From DAIRET01 sp036795455 (lineage in GTDB: Bacteria > Bacteroidota > Ignavibacteria > Ignavibacteriales > Ignavibacteriaceae), in assembly GCA_036795455.1 (NCBI GenBank), contig DAIRET010000030.1, positions 1 through 20,779 on the forward strand: a DNA stretch of 20,779 nt, read 5' to 3'. Positions 13,946 through 20,779 of this stretch are shown in pieces. How positions within the stretch are numbered: the stretch's first letter is position 1; each line of letters begins with the position of its first letter. Both the position numbers and the translations under genes were made by a program. Below the pieces are notes generated by a model, which had not been told where the DNA came from, searched no databases, and saw nothing but the letters and a program-made list of their open reading frames with translations.

Positions 13946-15795
13946 AAAACATACCTCTTTATTTTCTCGTATTATTAATCTGCTCCCTGCGGTTATCTAT
14001 TCCCCAGGCAGATGAAAAAGTAGGAATTAAAATAGTTTATCCTACTACAAACGAAGTAATAGAAATAAACGGTAAACCCGTTTTTATTTTAGGTCAGATT
14101 GAAAAGCAAAGCGCTAAATTAAAAATAAATGATGTTGACGCAGTAATTGAAGAAGACGGCGCTTTTCTCTGTTACTGCCCGATAATTCTTTTTGACGATA
14201 ACGGAACTACAAAAGGAAAGTTCGTTTACGAAATCCAGTTTGATAACAAGACTGTTGAAGTTGAAAAAATTTATAAAGTCAAACTTCCCCCGAAGGAATT
14301 ACCTGACGATCAATTAGTAATTGACACCGGTTGGAAGATAGCACCGAATGAGAATTTATTACTAAGCCTTAATGACCTTATCGAAGTTGAAGCAAGAGCA
14401 ACACCCGGAGCTAAACTATACTTCTCCGTAGAAGGAATGACGGGTACTTTCCCTATGGCTGAAACAATCATTGAAAAGAAATACCTTATCGGCGATGCCA
14501 TATTCGGAGACGGATTTAAAGGAATAGACAATAAAGTAACGGGAATTTACCGGGGAGCCGTAATAATCAATAAAGAATTGAAAAATTCAAAGATTACAAT
14601 AACAGCAGAAAAAAGCGGTTTTGCTCCGGTTAAAACCACTGCAAAAGGCTCTATCTCCACGCTTGATAACAATATCCCGCTTGTTGTAGAAACCAAGTAC
14701 GAACCGAATCTTGTTGTTGGAAGATATGGTGCGGGATTAGGTTACAATCTTTTTCTTGAAGAGGGAATCAAATTTCACATAAAACAGAAAGAGGGTGCGT
14801 GGTACAAAGCTGTTCTCGGCTCATCGCAGTATGTGTACCTGCCTGATAACTCTGTGTCGATTCTTCCTGCCGGAACTCCCCCGCCCAAAGGTGTTGTCTC
14901 GGTAGTAAGAGTTGAAGAAGTTGAAAACAGTGTGGGAATTGAAATAGGTCTAAGTGAACGCCTACCTTATAAAGTAATTCAACATACAAATCCGCAGGTA
15001 CTGGAAATTCTTATTTATAACATTACATCGGACATCGATTGGATTCATTATAACCGTTCTACCGATTTTATTAAAGACGTAAAATGGACGCAACCTGTTG
15101 AAGGTGTATTAAAAATTGATGTATTCTTAAATCAAAAAACTCATTGGGGATATAAACCGGTTTATGACGGCTCTATATTGAAAATTAATATAAACAAGCC
15201 GGCGAAAAGGAATTCGGCTTTCTTATTCTGGAATAATCAACTGAAAGGAAGAAAGATTGTTTTGGACCCGGGACATACACCGGATGCCGGTGCTGTTGGT
15301 CCACGCGGGATAAGAGAGAAAGATGTAAACATGCAAATAACTCTCAAATTAAAGTCAATGCTTGAAGATGCCGGAGCAATAGTATATCTAACGCATAAAG
15401 GAGAAAAAGGGTTAAACCTTAGAGAAAGAAAAGCGGTTGTTAATTCATTTAACGCCGAGATTTCGCTAAGCATTCATAACAACGCAGTACCGCAGGGGGT
15501 AAACCCGGTTGTACATAACGGAATTTCTGCATATTACTATTACCCGCAAGCAAAACCACTTGCCGAGATGGTTTATAAATCTCTGCTTGACAATCTTCAG
15601 ATTAATGATTTCGGTTTTTACTGGGATAATCTTTACATGTGTAGAATCCCGGAATCTATAGCGATGCTTGTTGAACCTGCATTTATGAGCGTACCGGAAC
15701 AGGAAAGATTATTAACAGAAGAGTGGTTCCAGGAGAAAATTGCAAAATCACTTTTCTCCGCTTTAGATCGCTTTTATACGGAGTATGCCGAATGA
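13942..15795 (+). CDS. N-acetylmuramoyl-L-alanine amidase (Amidase_3), periplasmic
   Basis: A 617-residue exported zinc amidase that cuts the bond between MurNAc and L-alanine in peptidoglycan. A signal peptide is visible at about 1-22 (cleavage near PQA). A long N-terminal beta-rich region follows, with an SH3-like stretch (about 250-300) and an AMIN-like beta domain (about 315-425). The catalytic Amidase_3 domain (about 434-612) carries GRKIVLDPGHTPDAGAVGP (zinc His), GIREKDVN (zinc Glu), SIHNNA (zinc His) and LVEPAFMS (catalytic Glu). AmiA/B/C enzymes work in cell separation and often need LytM-type activators; no activator gene is next to it. Its start overlaps purA by ATGA, and its stop overlaps the histidine kinase start in the same way. 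Confidence 0.95.
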   Translation: MKNIPLYFLVLLICSLRLSIPQADEKVGIKIVYPTTNEVIEINGKPVFILGQIEKQSAKLKINDVDAVIEEDGAFLCYCPIILFDDNGTTKGKFVYEIQFDNKTVEVEKIYKVKLPPKELPDDQLVIDTGWKIAPNENLLLSLNDLIEVEARATPGAKLYFSVEGMTGTFPMAETIIEKKYLIGDAIFGDGFKGIDNKVTGIYRGAVIINKELKNSKITITAEKSGFAPVKTTAKGSISTLDNNIPLVVETKYEPNLVVGRYGAGLGYNLFLEEGIKFHIKQKEGAWYKAVLGSSQYVYLPDNSVSILPAGTPPPKGVVSVVRVEEVENSVGIEIGLSERLPYKVIQHTNPQVLEILIYNITSDIDWIHYNRSTDFIKDVKWTQPVEGVLKIDVFLNQKTHWGYKPVYDGSILKININKPAKRNSAFLFWNNQLKGRKIVLDPGHTPDAGAVGPRGIREKDVNMQITLKLKSMLEDAGAIVYLTHKGEKGLNLRERKAVVNSFNAEISLSIHNNAVPQGVNPVVHNGISAYYYYPQAKPLAEMVYKSLLDNLQINDFGFYWDNLYMCRIPESIAMLVEPAFMSVPEQERLLTEEWFQEKIAKSLFSALDRFYTEYAE

Positions 15796-17006
15796 AAATG
15801 AGCGGCGGTCCCGCTTCCGTTAATATCAAAGTATTTCTTCTTGTCGTAGCTCTTTGCATCGGCGGAGGTACCCTGCTTTATACAAACTCAATGGTTGAAA
15901 ACCTCCAGATTAAAGAACGTGAAATGGTCCAGTTTTTTGCAAAGGGACTTGAATATGTTGCCAACTCAAGTGATGAAGCTAACGATATTACATTCCTTTT
16001 TGAAAATATTATTCGCCCGATTGACTTCCCCCTAATACTAACAGACGAAGCGAACAACGTAAATTTTAAGAGTAAAACGGATATCAGAAATATAAAATAT
16101 GATACCTCTCTTTCTGAAAACAAACTGAAAATATTCTTCGATGAAAAGATAGCCGAAATGGATGCTATCAACAGACCGATACCTGTAATGTATATTATAG
16201 AGGGAGATACGATCATCCTGACAAAAATACATTACGGCGATTCCGAGTTAATTAACCAGTTAAAATACTATCCTTATTTACTGCTTCTTATTGCTGCTCT
16301 TTTTATAATCATCGGTTATATAGGATTTAGCCAGATAAAAAAAAGCGAGCAAAGCAATATCTGGGTTGGAATGGCTAAAGAAACAGCACATCAATTCGGA
16401 ACACCTATTTCAAGTTTGATGGGCTGGATAGAAATTCTAAAACTAAATTACTCCGACCCGGATAAAGTGCTCGACACAGCGGAAGAAATACATGACGACG
16501 TAGAAAAACTTAACAAGATAACTTACCGGTTCTCAAAGATCGGCTCTAAACCCGAACTAAAAATTGAATGTATTTATGAAGTGTTGAGTAGAGTTACAGA
16601 CTACTTTAAAAGAAGACTACCCCAGTCCGGCAAGCGTGTAGAACTATTACTTACGGGTGATCAGAATACAAAAGCAAGACTCAACCATGAATTGTTTGAA
16701 TGGGTATTTGAAAATTTGATTAAAAATGCACTTGATGCTATTGAACATGACCACGGTAGAATCTCAATAGAAATAATTCCTCATAAAAATAAAGTTGAAA
16801 TTGATGTAACAGACAACGGGAAAGGAATTGATTTGAAGAGAAGAAAAGATGTATTCCGCCCCGGTTATAGTACAAAGCGGAGAGGCTGGGGATTAGGATT
16901 AAGTCTTTCTAAAAGAATAATAGAAGAATACCACAAAGGAAAAATTTTTGTAAAATCTTCAATAATGGGGGAAGGCACTACTTTTAAAATAATCTTAAAG
17001 AAATAG
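15792..17006 (+). CDS. Membrane sensor histidine kinase
   Basis: A 404-residue histidine kinase. The start at 15792 overlaps the amidase stop (ATGA) and has GGAG eight bases upstream; an in-frame upstream ATG at 15723 lies inside the amidase gene and is rejected. Topology: membrane helix at about 11-32, a roughly 125-residue periplasmic sensor without a recognised family, membrane helix at about 160-182, then the H-box ETAHQFGTPISSLMGW with phospho-acceptor His200. The ATPase has an N-box FENLIKNALDA (about 306-316), DNGKGID (341-347), RRGWGLGLSLSKRI and GEGTTFKI. The kinase is orphan: no response regulator is adjacent. It is co-transcribed with a peptidoglycan amidase, so sensing cell-wall state is a reasonable guess, not a demonstration. 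Confidence 0.94.
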   Translation: MKMSGGPASVNIKVFLLVVALCIGGGTLLYTNSMVENLQIKEREMVQFFAKGLEYVANSSDEANDITFLFENIIRPIDFPLILTDEANNVNFKSKTDIRNIKYDTSLSENKLKIFFDEKIAEMDAINRPIPVMYIIEGDTIILTKIHYGDSELINQLKYYPYLLLLIAALFIIIGYIGFSQIKKSEQSNIWVGMAKETAHQFGTPISSLMGWIEILKLNYSDPDKVLDTAEEIHDDVEKLNKITYRFSKIGSKPELKIECIYEVLSRVTDYFKRRLPQSGKRVELLLTGDQNTKARLNHELFEWVFENLIKNALDAIEHDHGRISIEIIPHKNKVEIDVTDNGKGIDLKRRKDVFRPGYSTKRRGWGLGLSLSKRIIEEYHKGKIFVKSSIMGEGTTFKIILKK

Positions 17007-17013
17007 TGCCTTC
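16971..17013. repeat. 10-bp perfect inverted repeat containing the kinase stop codon
   Basis: GAAGGCACTA (16971-16980) pairs perfectly with TAGTGCCTTC (17004-17013); the second arm begins with the kinase's TAG stop. The convergent mscL gene ends at 17030. No uridine run follows on either strand, so this is a possible transcript-end stabiliser or weak bidirectional terminator, not a standard one. Confidence 0.4.
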
Positions 17014-17029
17014 AAAAACAACTTCTGTT

Positions 17030-17431
17030 TTATTTTGCTTTCAGAATATCTCTAATTTCACCGAGCAATTCAGCTTCCTTTGTTACAGGCGGAGGAGGTG
17101 CGGGTTTTGCTTCTTCTTCTTTTTTAAGTTTATTCACTACTTTAACTACAAGAAATACTGCAAAAGCGACGATTAGGAAATCGATAATCATCGAAATAAA
17201 CACACCGTATTTAATAGTTATAGCCGGAACATCTCCAGCGGCTTCTCTTAAAACTAATGCAAAGTCGGAAAAATCCAGACCGCCGAGAATCAAACCTATC
17301 GGGGGCATCATTACGTCGTTCACAAATGAACTAACTATTTTGCCAAACGCTGCACCGATAATAATACCGACTGCAAGGTCAATAACATTACCGCGTTTTA
17401 TAAATGCTTTAAATTCATTAACTATTTTCAT
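17030..17431 (-). CDS. mscL: Large-conductance mechanosensitive channel
   Basis: A 133-residue MscL, typical size. It forms an inner-membrane pentamer that opens under tension to release solutes in osmotic down-shock. The N-terminal helix and pore-lining TM1 are clear: FKAFIKRGNVIDLAVGIIIG continuing through AAFGKIVSSFVND (about 8-39). A periplasmic loop follows, then TM2 at about 76-98 (FISMIIDFLIVAFAVFLVV) and a basic/acidic/Pro-rich C-terminal bundle (KKEEEAKPAPPPPV). AGAGGA precedes the ATG. It lies 18 bases after the DUF3078 gene and is probably expressed from that promoter. It is convergent with the histidine kinase. Confidence 0.97.
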   Translation of the reverse strand: MKIVNEFKAFIKRGNVIDLAVGIIIGAAFGKIVSSFVNDVMMPPIGLILGGLDFSDFALVLREAAGDVPAITIKYGVFISMIIDFLIVAFAVFLVVKVVNKLKKEEEAKPAPPPPVTKEAELLGEIRDILKAK

Positions 17432-17449
17432 TTTGTTTTCCTCTTTTTG

Positions 17450-18280
17450 TTAGAATAAATTATAAGTAAAACCGAGTTGAAGAGCTTCTTTAAGTTGTGT
17501 TTTGAGCGATTGATTCTTTTCGTAAATAAGTAGAACGTTAAGATTAACATTTACATATTTAGATATCTTTGCTGTAATAGTATTATCCCACCTTACGTCC
17601 CAAACATCCATCGAGTCGAAGCGGCTGAACAACCTTAATTTACTAGTTAATAAAAGATTCTCTTCAAATGCGTAATTCCCTTCTGTAACCGATTCAATAC
17701 CGGTATCAAGCTGCATTGCTTTGGAAGTGTCTTTAAGGTATTTAGCTCTGTATTTATCAGAAAATGTTTCTTGAAGCGCCACTCCAAGACGGGTAGTAAA
17801 ATTGGAAAGTTTGTTGTAAGTGAAACCTAAACTTTGAGTGATATAACCCGGGTCAAACAGGGATGCAATTTCAATATACGGAACAGTCTTATAATCGTAT
17901 CCTTTCCCTATCGCAGTTCTAACCGTATTACTGAAATAAGGGTCAACTGCCCAGCCCACTTTATAGGATAAAACGCTTTCCAGGTAAAGCTCGTTATCAT
18001 TTGTTCTATAATCATCACTTCCCAGTTTTGTCCTTCCGAAAGCAACTTTCAAAGAGTTTTTTAGCTCCCATGTTTCCGCTTTATAATTGAGCGCCATGTT
18101 GGTAAATAATGTCCAGGCTATACTATTGTCTCCACCTTGCGACCAATTACTTAACGCTATTTGGTTTACATTTAACCCGATATTACCGGATTTTGACCAG
18201 GGACTAACCACAACCGTATCCGTTTGTGAAAGTCCGTTGAAAGAAAGGATTAGAAATAATAATGTTATCAATGCCTTCAT
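17450..18280 (-). CDS. DUF3078 outer-membrane-type protein
   Basis: A 276-residue exported protein. It has a signal peptide (MKALITLLFLILSFNGLSQ), then LSNWSQGGDNS at 43-53, the sequence by which DUF3078 proteins of Bacteroidota are recognised. The rest alternates polar and aromatic/hydrophobic residues in amphipathic strands and ends in Phe (FTYNLF), typical of outer-membrane beta barrels. Function is unknown for the family. A strong AAAAAGGAG lies five bases before the ATG. It starts a two-gene unit with mscL, which places it in envelope physiology by context only. Confidence 0.88.
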   Translation of the reverse strand: MKALITLLFLILSFNGLSQTDTVVVSPWSKSGNIGLNVNQIALSNWSQGGDNSIAWTLFTNMALNYKAETWELKNSLKVAFGRTKLGSDDYRTNDNELYLESVLSYKVGWAVDPYFSNTVRTAIGKGYDYKTVPYIEIASLFDPGYITQSLGFTYNKLSNFTTRLGVALQETFSDKYRAKYLKDTSKAMQLDTGIESVTEGNYAFEENLLLTSKLRLFSRFDSMDVWDVRWDNTITAKISKYVNVNLNVLLIYEKNQSLKTQLKEALQLGFTYNLF

Positions 18281-18550
18281 TTTTACTCCTTTTTATTTAG
18301 ATGAACTATATTAAATTACAATTCCGTGGTTCTCTACACCAAAAATGATTTATGGAACAAAAGTAAGAAATTCTCTTGAATTATTTTCTGAATTAAATCA
18401 ATAATGAAAGTATATTGTCATGTCTTGATTTACCGCTATCTTCACTCCATACCTTATCAGTTTTTAGTAGTATAGATTTTATCTCTTCTCCCGGATTCAT
18501 TAAATTTGTTTTGTAGAACCAAAAATCACATTTATCAAGTAATATAATTT

Positions 18551-18919
18551 ATGGATAATCAAATAAGCATAAGAACAGAAGCGGAACTTTTAGAGCAAGG
18601 TTTTTTTAGTGTTTGTAAAATTTCAGGACTGAAAGAGAGACAAGGGAAAAGATTTATAGTAAATGAAACCGAAATAGCTTTATTCAAAGTTGACGGTATG
18701 GTATACGCACTGAACAATATTTGTCCGCATCAGCATTCTGCGATACTGTTTGATGGTTTTGTTGAAGAGGGCTGCGTGGTTTGTCCGGCTCACGGTTGGG
18801 AATTTAATTTGCGGGACGGCAAACGCCCCAACGGGTTTAAAGGAGTTGATACCTACGAAGTAACTCTACTAAATGAAGATGTTTTTGTTAAAGTAATCCC
18901 AAAGAAGTTAAATTGGTAA
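18551..18919 (+). CDS. Rieske [2Fe-2S] ferredoxin-like protein (NirD type)
   Basis: A 122-residue soluble Rieske domain. Cluster ligands are visible as CPH (Cys58, His60) and CPAHGW (Cys78, His81), spaced as in the family, with a preceding KVDGMVYALNNICPHQHSAI strand-loop. No signal peptide is seen, so it is cytoplasmic. These small proteins act as electron carriers or as NirD-type subunits of nitrite reductase and oxygenase systems. No oxygenase or nitrite reductase gene is adjacent. Its end overlaps the likely start of queG by seven bases, which suggests the two are made together. Promoter not identified. Confidence 0.92.
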   Translation: MDNQISIRTEAELLEQGFFSVCKISGLKERQGKRFIVNETEIALFKVDGMVYALNNICPHQHSAILFDGFVEEGCVVCPAHGWEFNLRDGKRPNGFKGVDTYEVTLLNEDVFVKVIPKKLNW

Positions 18920-19866
18920 TTCCGCAATTGAATAACGATACCATTGTTAAAATAGCAAAATCGCTCGGCTTTGACCTTGTCGGTTTTGCTGAAGCAGAGT
19001 TATTGAAAACAGAGACAGACAATCTAAATAAATGGCTTAATTCAGGTTATCATGCCGGGATGAAATACATGGAAAGAAATTTAGAAAAAAGAGTTGATAT
19101 AAAAGAAATTCTCCCTTCAGCCAAAAGCATCATATCTCTTGGCATGAATTACTATACCGGGTATCAGCATAACAACAGAAGCGGGTACGGAAAAATTTCA
19201 CGTTATGCGTGGGGAAAAGATTATCATATAATTATATGGGAAAAACTCAATTTGTTTATTGAAATGATGAAGAAGTTTGCACCCCAACTGGAAGCTGTTT
19301 CTTACGTTGATACGGGTCCGGTAATGGACAAAGCATGGGCAGTTAAATGCGGCTTGGGATGGCTCGGAAAAAATAGTCTCGTAATTAATAAAAATAACGG
19401 GAGTTGGTTTTTTATTGCAAATATTTTTACAAATATAGAAATAGAGCATTCAACAAATGTAACCGACCACTGCGGTTCATGTACTGCTTGTATTGATGCT
19501 TGTCCTACTAATGCTATAACCGAAGAATATGTAGTTGATTCAAATAAATGTATATCTTATCTAACAATTGAAAATAAAGGTGAGATACCAGGGGAATTTA
19601 AAGATAAGTTCGCAGGATTTCTTTTCGGCTGCGATATATGCCAGGACGTTTGTCCTTGGAACAAGAAGTTTTCAAGAACCACCTTAATAACTGAGTTTAA
19701 TCCTTTTAATGAAGAAACTGAAATTGAGCTTTCCCAAATTTTTGAGATGGATAACAAACAATTCAAGGAGAGATTTAAGGACAGCCCTATTCAGAGAGCT
19801 AAACTAAAAGGGTTGAAAAGAAATGCTTCATTTTTACAGAGGAGTGAATTAACTGAACCCAAATGA
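18913..19866 (+). CDS. queG: Epoxyqueuosine reductase
   Basis: A 317-residue QueG, the cobalamin- and [4Fe-4S]-dependent enzyme that makes queuosine in the last step of tRNA wobble-base modification. Visible: YVDTGPVMDKAWAVKCGLGW (about 131-150, catalytic Asp133), CGSCTACIDACP (Cys187, 190, 193, 197), Cys213 and FGCDICQDVCPW (Cys240, 243, 247), giving two [4Fe-4S] clusters. Compared with longer family members, the C-terminal HEAT-type extension is absent. No ATG is available before the conserved N-terminus (IAKSLGFDLVGFAEA). The frame begins with TTG at 18913, or a second TTG at 18928; either implies overlap or near overlap with the Rieske gene. The start is therefore not certain. Confidence 0.93.
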   Translation: MVIPQLNNDTIVKIAKSLGFDLVGFAEAELLKTETDNLNKWLNSGYHAGMKYMERNLEKRVDIKEILPSAKSIISLGMNYYTGYQHNNRSGYGKISRYAWGKDYHIIIWEKLNLFIEMMKKFAPQLEAVSYVDTGPVMDKAWAVKCGLGWLGKNSLVINKNNGSWFFIANIFTNIEIEHSTNVTDHCGSCTACIDACPTNAITEEYVVDSNKCISYLTIENKGEIPGEFKDKFAGFLFGCDICQDVCPWNKKFSRTTLITEFNPFNEETEIELSQIFEMDNKQFKERFKDSPIQRAKLKGLKRNASFLQRSELTEPK

Positions 19867-19983
19867 GGGAAAATGAATCTAACAATCACAACATTTTTTA
19901 ATTTGATTCTCCTCCTCTATCTTTTTTTTAGGGGGATTAATCAGTAATTTTATTATTGAAAAAGTGAACTTTAAGAGGAATTT

Positions 19984-20779
19984 ATGACACAACCAAATCA
20001 CAGTAAAATTATAATTATCGGCTCGGGACCAGCGGGACTAACTGCAGCATTATACACAGGCAGAGCAGACCTTGCACCTATGGTTTTTGAAGGACTTCAA
20101 CCCGGAGGACAATTAACAATTACTACAGAAGTAGAAAATTATCCCGGTTTTGAACATGGTATTCAAGGTCCTCAATTGATGGACATAATGAGAAAACAGG
20201 CAACCCGTTTCGGGGCAAAATGTATGTTCAAAGAAGTTACCGAAGTTGATTTCTCTAAACGACCGTTTACAGTTAAATCGTATGACGAGACTTATACAGC
20301 CGATGCAGTGATAATTTCTACCGGTGCTTCGGCAAAACTACTTGGTATCGAAAGCGAAATGAAGTATATGGGATTCGGTGTTTCTGCATGTGCTACTTGC
20401 GACGGATTCTTCTTTAAGAATCAGCGCGTCATAGTTGTTGGCGGAGGCGATACTGCAATGGAAGAAGCTAATTACCTTACCAAACACGCTTCGGAAGTGT
20501 ATGTGGTTCATAGAAGAGACGGGTTCCGTGCTTCAAAAATTATGCTTGAGAGAGCACAGAAAAATCCTAAAATTAAATTCGCGCTTAACAAAGTAGTGAA
20601 AGAGATAAAAGGTATCGAAGAGAATGGTCGTAAACGAATGACGGGTATAATTCTTAAAGACACAAAAACAGGTACGGAAGAAGATTTTCAAGCTGACGGA
20701 TTATTCGTTGCAATCGGGCATAAACCGAATACGGAACTTTTCAAAGGAATACTTGATATGGATGAAACAGGTTACCTGC
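19984..20779 (+). CDS. trxB: Thioredoxin reductase, cut by the right edge
   Basis: The first 265 codons of a TrxB, with no stop before the end of the window. It uses NADPH to reduce thioredoxin. FAD binding: IIIIGSGPAGLTAALY. NADPH binding: VIVVGGGDTAMEEA with HRRDGFRAS. The redox disulfide is CATC in SACATCDGF. EGLQPGGQLTITTEVENYPGF is a standard FAD-domain segment. GAGGAA sits five bases before the ATG. It follows queG after 117 bases of mostly AT-rich sequence with no convincing terminator. A late fragment (DGLFVAIGHKPNTELF) near the right edge is the second FAD-binding region. Confidence 0.97.
   Translation, partial: MTQPNHSKIIIIGSGPAGLTAALYTGRADLAPMVFEGLQPGGQLTITTEVENYPGFEHGIQGPQLMDIMRKQATRFGAKCMFKEVTEVDFSKRPFTVKSYDETYTADAVIISTGASAKLLGIESEMKYMGFGVSACATCDGFFFKNQRVIVVGGGDTAMEEANYLTKHASEVYVVHRRDGFRASKIMLERAQKNPKIKFALNKVVKEIKGIEENGRKRMTGIILKDTKTGTEEDFQADGLFVAIGHKPNTELFKGILDMDETGYL

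Noticed and set aside
15723..15791. Upstream start of the histidine kinase
   Set aside because: It lies inside the amidase gene; the ATGA overlap with GGAG at 15792 is preferred.
18543..18548. TATAAT just before the Rieske ATG
   Set aside because: Only two bases separate it from the start codon, so it cannot be a normal promoter for this gene.
19906..19938. CTCCTCC / AGGGGGATT pairing in the queG-trxB gap
   Set aside because: Pairing is broken by mismatches and the uridine run is within the loop rather than after the stem.
1..20779. CRISPR arrays, tRNA/rRNA genes, insertion sequences, phage or defence genes
   Set aside because: None found by reading both strands; every long frame is accounted for by housekeeping or envelope genes.

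Overview
This is a compact, AT-rich stretch of chromosome with 20 protein genes packed on both strands. The lineage looks like Bacteroidota in the broad sense, most likely the Ignavibacteria/Chlorobi side. This is inferred from an S46 (DPP7/DPP11-type) exopeptidase, a DUF3078 outer-membrane protein, a histidine kinase with the KETAHQxGTPxSSL H-box typical of that group, menaquinone (MenG) chemistry and an ECF sigma/anti-sigma pair. Shine-Dalgarno-like GGAG/AGGAG sequences precede many starts, which fits Ignavibacteria better than the SD-poor Flavobacteriia. No rRNA, tRNA, CRISPR array, transposase or phage gene was seen; the region reads as stable core genome.

Layout, left to right. (1) 1-1950, minus: a ROK sugar kinase followed by an NCS2/AzgA purine permease that runs off the left edge. 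(2) 2063-4547, plus: rsmA, a PAP2-type membrane phosphatase/transferase, and menG one base downstream of it. (3) 4662-4958, plus: a small lipoprotein converging on 4962-6884, minus: an Atz/Trz-type (deoxyadenosine/MTA-like) deaminase directly abutting rdgB, a purine-nucleotide clean-up pair. (4) 7006-7437, plus: an unrecognised helical protein converging on 7458-9638, minus: an S46 peptidase with the Arg that marks DPP11-type Asp/Glu specificity. (5) 9777-11875, minus: an ECF sigma factor overlapping (ATGA) an anti-sigma factor with an unusually long periplasmic half. (6) 11876-12253: a regulatory intergenic region with an ECF-type promoter (GGAAC, TCAAA), a nested palindrome and a nine-copy heptanucleotide repeat. 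(7) 12254-17006, plus: a STAS antagonist, a clear intrinsic terminator, then purA, an N-acetylmuramoyl-L-alanine amidase and a histidine kinase joined by ATGA overlaps. (8) 17030-18280, minus: a DUF3078 protein and mscL. (9) 18551-20779, plus: a Rieske ferredoxin-like protein overlapping queG (TTG start), then trxB, cut by the right edge.

The most coherent regulatory story is envelope stress. An apparently self-regulated ECF sigma factor is held by a membrane anti-sigma whose periplasmic part carries a possible LTxxQ (Spy/CpxP-like) segment and two charged coiled coils. A cell-wall amidase co-transcribed with a histidine kinase, mscL and a predicted outer-membrane protein lie within 7 kb. Nothing here is an obvious wholly new system. 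The best candidates for undescribed biology are the anti-sigma architecture, the Rieske-QueG pairing, the amidase-kinase operon and the heptamer repeat in the sigma-STAS intergenic region.
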